From positions 248,001 through 312,000 of the forward strand of contig JAJNNX010000055.1 of the NCBI GenBank assembly GCA_023159155.1: 64,000 nucleotides of DNA, in the 5' to 3' direction. The stretch comes from Ustulina deusta (taxonomy: Eukaryota > Ascomycota > Sordariomycetes > Xylariales > Xylariaceae). Shown piece after piece: positions 1 through 11,861 of this stretch; position 1 is the first letter of the stretch, and each line of letters opens with the position of its first letter. The position numbers and the translations under genes were made by a program. A model generated the notes under the pieces. It did not search any database and had not been told where the DNA came from. It saw only the letters and a program-made list of their open reading frames with translations.

Positions 1-1277
1 GGCAATCGGAGTGGAGGCAAAAGAAAAGACAGGTAGTGGGAGTGGGCGTGAGAGTGAGAGTGAAAGTGAGTTACCACATTGCAAATGCAGTGCACATGTG
101 AGGGAAGCAGTTACTATCTAGTCTAGGTAGGTAGGCGACCTGCGAGGAGGTGGTAGGTAGTTGAGGTGGTGAGAGACGACGAGATTAGTGCCGTTAGGTA
201 TGGGGTAGGGATGAGGCGGCCGACGACCTGAGGGTCTCTGGCAACTGGCAAATGGCAAAATGGCAAATGCCAATTTTGGATTCAAGCTACCGATGCACAG
301 GCTCTGCTTGCTCGGCGATGGAAACGCCAGTCCCAAGCTTGGCACACGAGATTCAATTAAAGAGTGAGTATTGGGAATAGTGTAGGTCAGGGTCTGGACG
401 TGTCACTTTCGTGTAGAGGGCGCGTAGAGGGACGCGTTCGGCTGAACCGTCTCGGTCCCGGGCTTGGTCTTGGTTTCGGTCGGAGTGATGGATGGGTGCA
501 GCAGCAGCAGCAGCAGGTGCAGAATCCCAATGCAGGTGTAGGCGTCGGTGTAGGTGTCGGGAGGTACTCCTGTAGGGTGTACAGGAGGCAGAGAAACAAG
601 AGTCTCTTCGCCTTAGGTACATCTCTTTCCTCTCGCACACACATACACTTCCGAGGTAGATAGGTACCTACCTTGAGTGCCTAAATAGGTACTACCAATT
701 GCAACATATATGCAGGGTAGGAGGTATGTTTGTGGCCTGTACTACCTAATAGGTAAGGGCTGATACAGCACATTGCCTATCTGATAAAGGATTGTCAAGA
801 CAAAGCAGACGTGATAACCCAAAGAACCAGTGGATGTGTCCTGCAAGCGAGAGTGGGCGCATCTGCGTGTGCGTGGGCGCATGGATCCGGTAAGGTCCAT
901 TGGTCCTGTTGAACCTGGTCAGTACCTACACTACCTACAACACCACTTAATGTACATGTAGTACTTATGTAAGCATGCTCTCTTGCGATAAGAGTACAGA
1001 TAAGAATTCCTACATACATCCCGATTATCATGTTTGGCTCACAAACCTCTCTATACTGCCTACCTTACCCACATACCTGCACTAGGTATTACTTACAGTA
1101 CATACTGTATGCTTAAGATTGAATGCCCCCATGTACCCAGTTATGTCGACACTGCTGAACTGTACACTACATAGGTACTCGAGGTTTGAATCCTCCATCC
1201 ACGGTCATTCTGACGGGTAGATAGTATATACATGGTACTCCCCTTCGCATATCATGTTCCTGCAAGAATAAATCGCC
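1..1277. other. Intergenic, no gene seen
   Basis: No convincing coding sequence. The stretch holds a (GCA)n tract at about 498-516, many TAGGTA/TACCTA words, and one ATCTGATAA GATA-type word at 779-787. A single such word is expected by chance in a window of this size. Confidence 0.6.
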
Positions 1278-2405
1278 ATGCCGCTTCAGATCCCCCATCC
1301 ACAAACTCCTCTCCATCTCTACCGCCATCTCCTCCGCGAATCCACCTACCTCCCAGCTCTCTGCCGGCCATGGATCACCTCGCGTATCCAACAACGAACC
1401 CGTGACTGTTGCCATAAGAACCCACCGGCGCCCTATGTCGCAGAGGCGCATTCCTCCCTCCGGTATCTGCGCTCTGTCAATGCCGGCAGTATCAAGCGAC
1501 TGGAGCACCTCTGCTTCATGGCCACCGGTCGTGTCGGCAAGCGAAGACGCATCCTGGCCACTTCACAGCTTGGCCAGCCTCCTCCCTCGGACACCGCCGA
1601 GTTGGAACGAACCCGCGTTGACCACGTTCTCGCTTCTTCCTCCTCCAACCGCACGCCTGATGGCACAAACACCGCCGCCACCGCTGCTGCTGCACCGCAC
1701 AAGCACGATTGGCTCGAGAACTGGTCTCTCGACATGATCCGCGCCCTCGCCCAATCTCAGGTCGCCCAGCAAGCCCGTGATTGGCCCCAGAGCATGCGCC
1801 GCGTCTTGGATACCAAGCACATCACCAGCGGCACGAACTGCCTCGGCCGACCCTTTCGCCCCAAGCTGGTTCGTAACAAGCTCAAGAGACATTGGGCCAA
1901 CGTCCTCAAGCAGCTCCTGCCTCCACTGCCTCGTGGTGAATGGGACCACCTAGCGTCCCTAGTCCAGAGCGACGCGAGTGCTGCCGAGTTGAAAATCCCC
2001 CCGAGAAGACCTGTCGCGCGATCCGTTCGGGACAGCAGTCGCGACTCGGCGATCGAGCAGTGGGATTGGTCCCAACATGTCTTGAAACCCGCCCGTGTCA
2101 TAGAGAGGGGAAGCAGCCGCCAGCGAAAGAGTCTCACCGGCAGGGATGACCAGGACCCTCGAGGGCATGGTAGCCCCATCGGTGTTCGGGTCATTAGTCC
2201 GCGACGGCTCCAGCGCATCTATCGTCGTATCTGGACCATGTCGCCCCTGATTCAAAAGAACCCCAGCAAGCAAAAATGGACCGTGTCTTGGGGGGGGGAC
2301 GAGCGACGAATCTCGTCACCGTCGTCTAGAGATCTTATCTTCTTCCAAGGTGTCGCAAATGACGGAACTGTACTGCCAACAGCAGAACTATCACCGAAGA
2401 GATGA
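1278..2405 (+). CDS. LYR-motif mitochondrial protein, Cup1-like
   Basis: A single-exon 375-aa protein. The N-terminus carries the LYR tripeptide at residues 14-16 in the context HLYRHLLRESTYLP, followed by a basic helical segment. This is the pattern of the Complex1_LYR superfamily, whose members bind the mitochondrial acyl carrier protein and help assemble respiratory or Fe-S complexes. The length (LYR proteins are often ~100 aa) and a second conserved block around residues 130-300 (RPFRPKLVRNKLKRHWANVLKQ, RRLQRIYRRIWTMS) fit the larger fungal Cup1-like LYR proteins. The start is the first Met, just ahead of the LYR helix. A run of nine G near 2290 encodes WGGD and is a place where a sequencing slip would alter the C-terminus. 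Family assignment is from motif recognition; the exact client complex is unknown. Confidence 0.75.
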   Translation: MPLQIPHPQTPLHLYRHLLRESTYLPALCRPWITSRIQQRTRDCCHKNPPAPYVAEAHSSLRYLRSVNAGSIKRLEHLCFMATGRVGKRRRILATSQLGQPPPSDTAELERTRVDHVLASSSSNRTPDGTNTAATAAAAPHKHDWLENWSLDMIRALAQSQVAQQARDWPQSMRRVLDTKHITSGTNCLGRPFRPKLVRNKLKRHWANVLKQLLPPLPRGEWDHLASLVQSDASAAELKIPPRRPVARSVRDSSRDSAIEQWDWSQHVLKPARVIERGSSRQRKSLTGRDDQDPRGHGSPIGVRVISPRRLQRIYRRIWTMSPLIQKNPSKQKWTVSWGGDERRISSPSSRDLIFFQGVANDGTVLPTAELSPKR

Positions 2406-2520
2406 AAGCGAGTGAAGGGTATTTATGTTTTTACTCTGAGACATGATTTAAACGCCAGCCCTCACTTAGATGGTCCATACAATACCCGGCATTCCTATTT
2501 ATTTTAGTTCTTTTCCATCT

Positions 2521-3203
2521 TTAGTCTAACAGAGAAGCAAGCTTAGTCAAACCCTCACGATCGACACGCATGCCGACCCACTCCTTCATGGCCTTGGCGC
2601 CCATGGACTCGTAGAACTTGATGCTCGGCTCATTCCACTTGAGGACGCTCCAGTCGAGCCTGCCTCCGTCCATGGCGACAACCTCCTTAGCCAGCTCAAC
2701 AAGCAGCCTCTTGCCATACCCCTTCTTCCTCTCGCTCGGACGTACGAACAAGTCCTCGACTGAAAGCTTTCGACGTCAACATCACCCCTCTTCCAGGGGA
2801 GAGGATCCTAGGTTACTCACGGTAGATGCCGGCCTTGGCGCGCCAGGTACTATAGTTGTAGAAGTATAAGGCCATCCCCGAGGGTTCGTCCTTCTCGTTG
2901 AAGAGGACGAGGCAGCGTGACGGGCGCGCTGCGGTTATGGGCTCGGTATTGGGGGCGGTTGTAGTAGACTCGACACCATCAGGCGCAAATGCTATGGTAG
3001 CATCGAGCGAAGCCTCGGTGGCTTCGACGGCGTCCAGCTCATGCTCATAGTCGGCCAACTCGCGAATCATTTGTAGGATTGATGGTATATCTAAGCCAAG
3101 GCAGTGAGATCAGCGGCTGTCACACCGATAGAGCCCCGATGAGGGGGCAGATGCAAGTACCTTCTCGGCGGGCATGCCGAACTTGGCAAGGAGTAGACGC
3201 CAT
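2521..3203 (-). CDS. GNAT family N-acetyltransferase (SSAT-like)
   Basis: Three exons (3203-3161, 3090-2821, 2759-2521) give 183 aa. Intron 1 starts GTACTT and ends TTAG; intron 2 is GTGAGT...TTTCAG. The N-terminus reads QVRHARREDIPSILQMIRELADYE, the usual opening of small GNAT enzymes related to spermidine/spermine N1-acetyltransferase. Later come a fungal acidic insert (about residues 38-65), the beta4 segment ALYFYNYSTWRAKAGIYLEDLFV, the acetyl-CoA loop RPSERKKGYGKRLL (R/Q-x-x-G-x-G/A) and a C-terminal NEPSIKFYESMGA motif. It should transfer acetyl from acetyl-CoA to a primary amine, probably a polyamine or small amine; the substrate is not shown by the sequence. A TATATA-like word lies upstream near 3321. 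Confidence 0.88.
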
Positions 3204-4066
3204 GCTGTGGTTGTGTCTATTATGAGCACACAGGTATGGATGTAGGCAAAACAACACAAGAGACGGGTGTGGAAGTGCTTGTTCAGGTAAGTATTTGGGG
3301 GGCCAGCATCGATCTATGTGTATATAAACTCGACTGGATAGACCAGACAGACAGGCTAGAGCAGGCTAGACGAGTCCAAACAGGCCATCAAAACCAACGG
3401 GCACAGGATTGGATTTCAACTGTGTCGGCGTGCGTCCGTCTCCGCCTTTTTCTGTTGTTGGCGCGCGCCTTTGTCTCGACTCGCGGGACGGAAGGCATGG
3501 ACTCTTTTGGCGGCGTGCGTCCGTCGACTGCCGCCGTTACCGGACTCCCTCCCACTTGAGTGGGGTCTTCTGTGGCCGAATGACAATTTGCCATACCGAA
3601 GGTAACCTACCTCCAGGCTACTAAGTAGGTACTTACTTAAGTAGTCGATACTAAGGTATAGTACTACCTAGGATACATACACAAGGTTCACCGCGCGAAC
3701 GTCCGCAGTTGAGTCCTACTCTTATGTAGTTACCTATTTCCCACCTACCCACAGGTTAAGTAATCAGTGATCAATCATCCCTACCTGCTGCCTAGGTGCA
3801 GTCGGTATCAGGAACCTACCGAGGTTAGGTGTCGCTCGCGGTCTTGAACATGCGTAACTTGGGCATCGAGCAGCCAGCATACATTTCCTACAAGTGGCTC
3901 ACTGCCAACTAAGCTAGGTATTATGGGGAAACAAGAACAGTCCAGTCCAACAACTCCCGTCTCGTCCATTTAACAACAACACGGACAACAATCTCCACGT
4001 TACCACTCCCCAGCGGAAGACGACATCTGATACTAGAGGGCCCTTCAACTCACAGCACAACTCCTC
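3204..4066. other. Intergenic, no gene seen
   Basis: Upstream DNA of the acetyltransferase. Apart from a TATATAA-like word near 3321 and a dense patch of TAGGTA/TACCTA/AAGTAG words at about 3606-3675, nothing was recognised. Confidence 0.5.
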
Positions 4067-4803
4067 CTAAGCCGAATCAAACGGCTGGACAGGCGGCACG
4101 CTCCTCAACGTGACAGACAGGCGGCCGTCGCTCTGATCGCCCGTTGCATTCCAGTGCAGAGACCAGATCTTGTTGGACTGTGTCGGAAGCACGTACCACA
4201 AGCCGTGAAGAGTGTTGTCCGCGCTCAGATGCAGCGCCGTCGCACCGTAGAAGATGAATCCCGACGTGTCTGTGTCCGTATCCGGGTCCGGCTCCGAGAT
4301 CTCGGTCGTGAAGCCGACGCGGTGTGACGAGGACGCCGGGGTCGGTATGAAGAATGCCTTGTTCGACCACGAGGGAATCCCACGGCTCGACTTCATGTCG
4401 GGGTTACCGACGAAGGCGTTGTTTGGCCCCATGGTGACTATATGCATATACACATAAGCAAGTGGCCAGTTGCACACTCGAGAAGACGAGAGGGCGGAGA
4501 TGGTGAAAGCCGGTCTGACTTACACACAACACTGGCGGCCGCCTCGTCGTCCATCTGCGTCTGGTTGCCGATGAAAGCCACGTCTCCAAACGCCCATTGT
4601 CAATAATCGATCTATCCCCAATAACGATCCTCTGTTGGCTGTGGCTTACCATGAGAGTAGAAGACCTGAGCGCCACCAATGCCACCTCCATAAGCATAGA
4701 GCCCGAATTGGCCGCTGGGCGCGGCATCTGCCCTCGTTCCCAGCAAACCGCCAAGCACGAGGCGCGATCCGAAGATCATGAGGAGACCCCGATGACCCAG
4801 CAT
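4067..4803 (-). CDS. Small secreted protein, unknown function
   Basis: Three exons (4803-4650, 4583-4524, 4437-4067) give 194 aa. Introns are GTAAGC...GGAG and GTAAGT...ATAG. The first ~28 residues (MLGHRGLLMIFGSRLVLGGLLGTRADA) look like a secretion signal with cleavage after ADA. The mature part is Gly/Tyr-rich at its start (GQFGLYAYGGGIGGAQVFYS), then VAFIGNQTQMDDEAA, then NNAFVGNPDMKSSRG and a Trp-rich segment (SNKIWSLHWNATGDQSDG). There are two potential N-glycosylation sites, and an acidic DPDTDTDTS run lies mid-protein. I know similar unnamed secreted proteins from sordariomycetes but no function. It has few Cys, so it is not a classical Cys-rich effector. Confidence 0.75.
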
Positions 4804-6718
4804 ATTGCTTTGTATAGATGAAATGTCTGACGATACGTCGTTTAATGGAATCCAGGGAGCGAGAATAGGATTTTCATGATCGGCGAAGCAATCAGTATCG
4901 AACTAAGTGGCCTTCAACAAACCGCGGCAGTCCACCGTTGAAATAAACTTCAGTAGAGCCTCGTCTCCCTTGCATTCCCATCGCTTAACAGATTATGACA
5001 CACAACTTAGTCAGGAACCCATTTTGTACTTGTCACGGCCCCCCGAAGGACCGGATCGCGTCCTACAGCCAGATCGGGGTCAAAGGGAAAGGCAAACAAG
5101 GGCGCAGAGGGGGGGGCGAGTGAATTCAGCCGAGCAGATGGTCGCATGCAGTAGAAACACGAACCAACGCGCGGGTCCGTGCCAGGCCTCCCCCTCCGCC
5201 CCCCTCACTGACTTTTAAATAGATTGGGGGGAAGGTGACAAGTTCAATATAACCTCAATTTAGAATATCCAGCCTTTGAGGCGTTCGCAGCTATGTATAG
5301 ACTTGGTCATCCGCGCAAACCTTGGGTCGGTCTGAGCACCGTTACATTAGCTAAGGGAAGAAGATGCGTTCGATGGCACGGAGTGGAATAAGCAATCTAT
5401 CCATCCATCTAGGCACGCCGCATCATCATCGTGCCAAGACCATTAATGCACAAGTTGTATATAGATATAGGAAATCTTAATTTAGAGTCCATTTCCTACC
5501 CATGCCACCATCGCTGTCACGCTATCTCCATTTCCCTACAAAATACCTTTTTCTATCTTCTTCGTGCGGTTACTATTCTGATGTGCTAGATTCGTTTCCC
5601 CCAACCCCGATTATGTTTTCAAACAACCATTGTTCAATGGCTTTTAATAAGTTCTCCCAGTAATACTACATTGCTAAAGCCCTGAAATCGCAATGCTTTT
5701 TCTCCTGTGGTAGACGTCACCTTAGCAGTTGCCGAGAAAGGTCACGAATGTCACGTTCCTGCATAATATCATCAATTCATTGTTCGAGCACGGGGCCTGA
5801 ATTAAGTCCCGTCCGAAACGAAAGTCTTCTCTATGGGTGAACTCGATGACAGTCAATCACGCCTGTACTTATCACATATTACAGTCTTTATATGAAGCAG
5901 AGTGGATGGAACTTGAAGTAGCTGACTAAGGGGGCGTATAGCCCCAATGTCGCTAGCTGTACAGCTTAGAATGTGTTCAACACCAAGGAAACGGAAGCTC
6001 TCCAGTACCAGATTATCGTGAAGACTTATCCTAGCCTGTTGTTGCGTTGAATTCAATTACATTCCATTGTGGTCGTCTAATTCCCTAATTAAAAAGTTAC
6101 GTATTTATTAGGAAGTGTAGGTGTGACCTGTCTCCTAGTATAAGGGGCGAGGCGATTACGCCATATAATTGAGCCTACTCACATTGCCCACTTCACTGAT
6201 CAGGGCAACAACGCTCAAACAACAAAGGACGGCCTAACCTTTCCCTTACATATAGAGATAGGGTTACCCATACACTCGTCCACGCCGAATTCTGTAATAA
6301 ATGATAGTGGACTTCGTTGACGAAAATACACCGCAGAGAACTCCTCGCAATTAGAAAAACCAACCAGCTAGTGTATGTAATACGAAGGCTCATAGACTTC
6401 AGGGCTATTGATGTGATTTATACGACGATCCATATAGGCCGCGATTGCCAAAAAAAAAAAAGAAAAAGAAAGAAAGAAAGAAAAAACACTATAATGACGT
6501 CGTTTTGCGTTGTCACAGCTTATTGATACGGTCATATACCGGACTCCCCCGTCGTACCCTCTACATCCCACACGCACCGCTTTCCAATTTACTTGGCCTA
6601 TGCTACTGTCGCAGGGTGCTTATGGTATGGAATACTATTTATTGTCTTGACTTTCGACGTGCCATAGCAAAGCATACATACATAATCCAACAGAACAAAT
6701 GAGAGAAGGGGGGACAAG

Positions 6719-6832
6719 TGTTACGATACGTACATAATAGCTGCAGACAGGTCAAGCACCCGACTTGACTGCGTTATATTTTTGTTACCTAGGTAGTGTT
6801 ACAGCATAGCGCTACAACTCTGTTCCGTGACA
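6719..6832 (+). repeat. ~110-bp TG...CA dispersed repeat, copy 1
   Basis: The unit begins TGTTAC and ends GTGACA. It shares long stretches with the copies at 7762-7874 (inverted) and 44266-44372, for example TAATAGCTGCAG, GTAGTGTTAC and CTGTTCCGTGACA. The flanking pentamers are ACAAG and ACAAA, a possible decayed 5-bp target duplication. TG...CA ends suggest a solo LTR of a very small retroelement or a MITE-like unit. Homology was judged by eye. Confidence 0.75.
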
Positions 6833-7761
6833 ACAAACGGAGTGCCTAGTTCAAGAGAGAATTATAACCGGATGCTGTGAAGATTTTCAATCAATACAAA
6901 ATAAGACCCGTATGTGTCCCATGTCATCTACCACGTCAATATTGACGTTTCGAATCATATGACGACGAGTCGAGGCTTTGAAGCCAGCGCCTGCCCCTCG
7001 CCAAGGGCCATCAAGCAATGCGAAGCGCGGCATACATACATCTGTAACCACGAGCCAGATGCGTCGTCAATATCCTCGGCTATATAATAACCGTCGAGAG
7101 AGCTGAAGAGGGGGAAAGGACAGGTGTCTATTGAAGCGGAGCTATCGGGGCTGCCAGGATAATAAAGGAACAAGCACGGTCATCTCCAAAGCATGGTAAA
7201 ACATATAGATGGATAGGAATAGACATAAACAAATGGAAATGTAGAGAGAGAGCGGGTATACTAGTAGTACTAACAGCAATAAGCGAGCAAAAATCACAGA
7301 AAACCAGGATATTATAAGAAAATTTACAGATTAGGAGAGAGCGGACGTGATAACATTATATAAAACCCTGTTTTTGTTCTTAGGTTGAGAAACTAGCCAC
7401 ATGCCACAACCAAATCATCATGAGCAAATATTTGCATCGCTAATACACTTGCCCAAACACAGTTGAATATCTACTCAAACCTCGATAAGATCAGATGACT
7501 TGTTGAACGAGAGCGTTTCAATGTCATACAAGACGGTGTGTACTTTTATTTGAAATTTGGTACTGGGAGAAGAACGAGACAAGAGTAGTTGGACGGTTTC
7601 TCAGTCCCCTTCTCTAAAAGCGGGTGAAAGTGGACTGAAGCCGAATACAATTTGCAACTTAACATGAATGGGCGTAGGAAATCCCCCAGAAAGGAGAGTT
7701 TGGATCTTCAAGACCTTTAGTCCCAACCTATATTTGTCTAGTATTATTACTTAGCCCCATG

Positions 7762-7874
7762 TGTCACGGAACAGAGTTGTAGCACTATGTATACCGTAAC
7801 ACTACCAAAAATAGAACGTAGTCGAGTCAAGCTCTTGGCCTGGCTGCAGCTATTATATACGTACCATAATACCA
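7762..7874 (-). repeat. ~110-bp TG...CA dispersed repeat, copy 2 (inverted)
   Basis: The reverse complement matches the copy at 6719-6832, including TATAATAGCTGCAG, TTTTTGGTAGTGTTACGGTA and GCTACAACTCTGTTCCGTGA. Together the two copies could be the long terminal inverted repeats of a ~1.15-kb element with no surviving ORF, or two independent insertions. The outer end (ATACCA) has drifted from TGTTAC/TGTCAC. Confidence 0.72.
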
Positions 7875-9535
7875 CCCCGAGAGCTTCCCTCCTAGCCAGG
7901 GGACCATAAAACATTTTGCGTCAAAATGGAGATAGGAGATAGGGTACCATGCCAATAAAGCGCCTTTACAGCCTATTTGGGTATATTGGGATACGGAACA
8001 TGTCCCCCGCCTAGCCGAATATCTCATGGGTAATGTATATTTAAGCTGCAACCGTACGAATCGTTGTCTAGAACCTGATATACCCAACGAAATTCAACGT
8101 ATCATTGTGTTTTCTAGTAAAGGCCCACCTGGGGGGCATCTTAGACACCTACTTGACTAGCTATCCAGGAGATCCATTCATGCGTTGACTTCTTTATTTA
8201 TAAATAGTTATATTCGGTCCCAACAGCTTGAACATCGAAACACGTCTAGCGAAGCATCCCTAATAATGAAAGAGGCATATCTACACACAAGATTGACATA
8301 GCCTAACTTAGTTAGTTATGCCTCGAGAGCAGCCGATGGGGGGAGACAATGTTATGCAATGCTACAATTTGAAAAATCATGCGCAGGCATTCGGAAAAGT
8401 AACGAAGGCACTAGGCCTCCTCCTCGTAGTTGCAATCAAAAAAAATAGCAAACGAGTTACTAAAATACCGTCGCTTCTTTAACATAACAGAAATTCCGTG
8501 GATCAGATTGCTTATAAACTTAGAGTTAACAGTGAACCAAGTTAAAAAACGTATTACAGAATTTCTTAAATCTAATACATCTGCTTCCCTCGCTCATAAC
8601 TGTACTCTAGAGGCAATAATAATAGCAACAAAACGTGCGGTGAGGATGGATCTCCTTGTCTACGGTAATGATATAGGCGTAGAGAACAGGCGGCGGTCTG
8701 CGCCGTCTTCGGGTCCTTGTAGGTGCTTATGATTAAGTACTTGGTTATCGTCCTTTGAACGAGCGCATTATTTTGACGACAAACACCTCCTCCTATTTTG
8801 ATCTCTCCCATTTCCCAGAATTAAGTGCTCTTTATGAAAAGGTCATGGAGTTTAAGTAGATAGAAGGCATTACTCACCTAGGGTAATACGCTTCCATTTC
8901 GCACTAATAGTTTTACAGACGAGTGCCTTGAATACAAGGCAGAGAGCTTCGTTATAATCTGGTCTTAACCCTCAATTAGCAGGATTACCTAACCCGTCTC
9001 ACCATAACAGTAATTCGCATACGGGGTTAATCTCAGATAAGCCACGAACTAATCAGGAAGGATAACACGTTGGTAACTGAGGCAAGCAAAATGACGATCA
9101 TTGTAACCTGACATCATTAATGCTGCTAGAAAGAAAACAAGACCCGCACGCATACTCTCCAATGCATTTGCGCAAATATGTGATAATGGTTTCAACCTAG
9201 TGAAGCAATGCGTATCGCATGATATGTCGTGATTACCACGCTGTCAAGGCGTGCTCTGTCCGGACCCAATCACAAGCCAGAACGGTCAGAATAATTCCAA
9301 TTTGGCCATGTCGTTATTCATTACCCTTCACTCAAGGGGTTCCTGGTTTCTGGCGTCATCGTGCTCTCGATAACCCACAACTAAGAAGGTAAACCGAACG
9401 TCGCTTAAAGGTTATGATATGTGTTTGTGGTAATTATCTCAAAACATTCGTATTCACACCTTCACCGGAGCCATCGTTTCCCACTGGACGACGCGAATAG
9501 GTCCCGCCGTGCGAATATCCTAACGTATATTTATT

Positions 9536-11616
9536 ATGGCGGAGACCAACAAAGAGCGGGAGGGAACCATTCCCCAGAGCCCCGAGGTGTCCGTTTCCGA
9601 GACAGCTGGCCCTGTTGTTAACGAGAAGTCGTTGCTGCGGAAAATAGACGCACATCTACTGCCCGCCGTCGCGTGAGTAGGACCACCTTGAAATCTAGAC
9701 AAATTGGTACAAATCAAGGGCCTAAAACGTACCATCGATATTGACGGAACGGATACTATAGTCTTTTATATCTGCTCAGTTTCCTAGACCGCAGCAACGG
9801 TAGGATGGTACCGAAACAGTTGCTTCACACAACCACTGATTCGACATCTCCACAGTGGGCAATGCTAGAATCGAAGGTCTCCTAGACGATTTGCACACGG
9901 GTAGGTCACCGCTTGCAAGTCTCCGATAGCCATTTCTGACGGCGATGCTACTGTAGATGGAGATCACTACCTCATAGGCCTCAGCCTCTATTTCGTCGGA
10001 TACGTACTATTTGAAGTAAAAGAAGAAGAAAACCCCATACTGCGCAAGGCTAGTCGACGTGGATGAAACTGACAAGGAGTAGATTCCATGCAATATAATC
10101 TTGAAGCGGACCAGTCCGAGAATCTGGCTCCCCACTCTCACCATTGTATGGGTAAGTATTACACCAAAACTTGCTCTACGAGGTAGAAGACATGTCTTTC
10201 AATTCCAGAAGAGAATCATGTATTCATTGTATTGGCCGATGACCAGCCATGCCTCATTCAATTCCGAATGAGGCCACTTTTCATGACTAACGCTATGATC
10301 TTATAGGGAATAGTCGCTACGCTGATGGGTGTAGTGCAGAATGAGGCGGGATTTCTGGCCGCTAGGTTTTTCCTCGGCGTCGCAGAGGCCGGCTTGTTTC
10401 CGGGCGTGACGTATTACTTCTCTATGTGGTACAAGAGAAAAGAGCGGCAGTACCGCGTAGCTCTTTTCTTCAGCGCGGCATCGCTGGCCGGCGCTTTCGG
10501 AGGCGCCCTGGCCTACGTACGTTGTTTTGAAAACCCCCCACCTCCTGATGAAAGGGCATCCCACGACTAAACTTTCTCAAGGGCATCGGAAGATTGAAGG
10601 GCGTGGTGTGGACAAATGGGTGGCGCTGGATATTCATACTCGTGCGTTTGATTCTCTTTTCTTGCACCCCCGAGTGCTGTTGTGACTGGCTGACGGACTG
10701 CCGTGAATAGGAGGGCATCGCGACGGTGCTCATCGCCGCGACGGCCTACGGGTTTATACACAATTACCCGGACACGAGCAGGTTCCTCAACGATGATGAG
10801 CGGAAGCTTGTACATCAGCGCCTGGCGGCGGACAGCGATGCGACGCACCAGGAAGAATTTAGCTGGGCCGCTGTACGAGAAGCTCTCCGAGACCCCAAAT
10901 GCTGGCTGTACGGATTCGGATTCCACACTATGAGTCTTCCGCTCTACACGCTGTCCCTATTTCTAGTGAGTTGGCCCCGAGGCGTAATTTCGTTCATGGC
11001 GAGCTGTGCTGATTGATTGGGCCTTCAGCCAACCATCATCGCCAACTTGGGCTATGAGGCCGCAACGGCACAGCTGCTCACCGTGCCGCCGTATGCCTTT
11101 GCATTCGGGACGACGGTAACCATCGCCGTGCTATCGGAGCGTCTGGGAAAGCGGGCTGTGTTTATCGGGGGGTCGGCCATTTTCGCGGCCATCGGATACT
11201 CCATCCTACTCGGCAACACGGACCCGGTGGCTCGGCCCGGCGTAAGCTACGCCGCCGTGTTCTTTGCCGCGGGAGGAATCTACCCTGCGTCTGCCCTCGT
11301 CCTATCCTGGCCGACCATTAACGTGTCGGGCCAGACGAAGCGGGCGACTGCCACCGCTATGCAGATCAGCATCGGGAACCTTGGTGCAGTAATAGGGACC
11401 CAGCTGTACCGGACACACGACGGACCGCGGTTCGTTTTGGGACATTCATTTGCGCTGGGTTACCTGGTCGCGAACGCTGCAGTCGTGACTCTTCTGGCCA
11501 TTGTCCTGAGAAAGGAAAACAAGCAGCGCGCGTTAATCGTCGAGGAAATCAAGGATATCGGGGAGGTTCCGGACTGGAGGGGTGACGCTGATCCTCGATG
11601 GAGATATGAGCACTGA
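9536..11616 (+). CDS. MFS permease, Dal5-type anion:cation symporter
   Basis: Nine exons (9536-9672, 9762-9799, 9856-9900, 9957-10015, 10083-10151, 10307-10516, 10582-10641, 10711-10965, 11029-11616) give 486 aa. All junctions keep frame. The protein has the Dal5/allantoate permease signatures: LLSFLDRSNVGNARIEGL in TM1, FVGYVLFEIPCNIILKR in TM2, RFFLGVAEAGLFPGVTYYFSMWY in TM4, and AASLAGAFGGALAY in TM5. The C-terminal half has the matching TM7-12 hydrophobic blocks. Family members are proton-coupled importers of small carboxylates, ureides, vitamins or peptides in the plasma membrane. The substrate cannot be read here. It lies upstream of a convergent NAD(P)-binding protein and a Zn2Cys6 regulator, and a second permease of the same family follows at 18.4 kb, so a small uptake/catabolic unit is likely. 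Confidence 0.9.
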
Positions 11617-11861
11617 CATGTCCCCTAACCGAGCTCGTAGCACGCCTAGGACTTTCTAGAGATAAATTCCCTAGACGAAAGCATGATGTAGTGGTGAGAG
11701 TATTGAATTGGTGTCACATATTACCGTTCTGCGCGTCGCCATTTTCCCGCTGCATGAACGCCTATCTAACAAGTTACTGTACAAAGCTATCCATCTCTCC
11801 GGGTAGATAGACCTGAATGCTGTCTAATACATGCACTTTCCAAGAAAAACGTTCTTGCGCC

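Larger units (their letters stand above)
4804..9535. other. Gene-poor, AT-richer stretch
   Basis: About 4.7 kb with no recognisable gene. Open frames are short, lack family motifs and have no consistent splice signals. From about 5.2 kb the base composition looks AT-richer than neighbouring gene blocks, with poly-A/T runs (for example 6450-6486). It contains two copies of a ~110-bp dispersed repeat in inverted orientation. The likely reading is decayed transposon-derived DNA. Confidence 0.6.

Noticed and set aside
779..787. Single ATCTGATAA word upstream of the LYR-motif gene
   Set aside because: One such word is expected by chance in 64 kb; unlike the tandem pair, it has no partner nearby.
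1140..1200. Possible tRNA from a GGTTTGAATCC-like T-loop word
   Set aside because: No matching acceptor stem, D-arm or anticodon arm could be laid out upstream.
8430..8732. 100-codon frame in the gene-poor stretch
   Set aside because: No family motif, AT-biased codons and no splice context; most likely chance.
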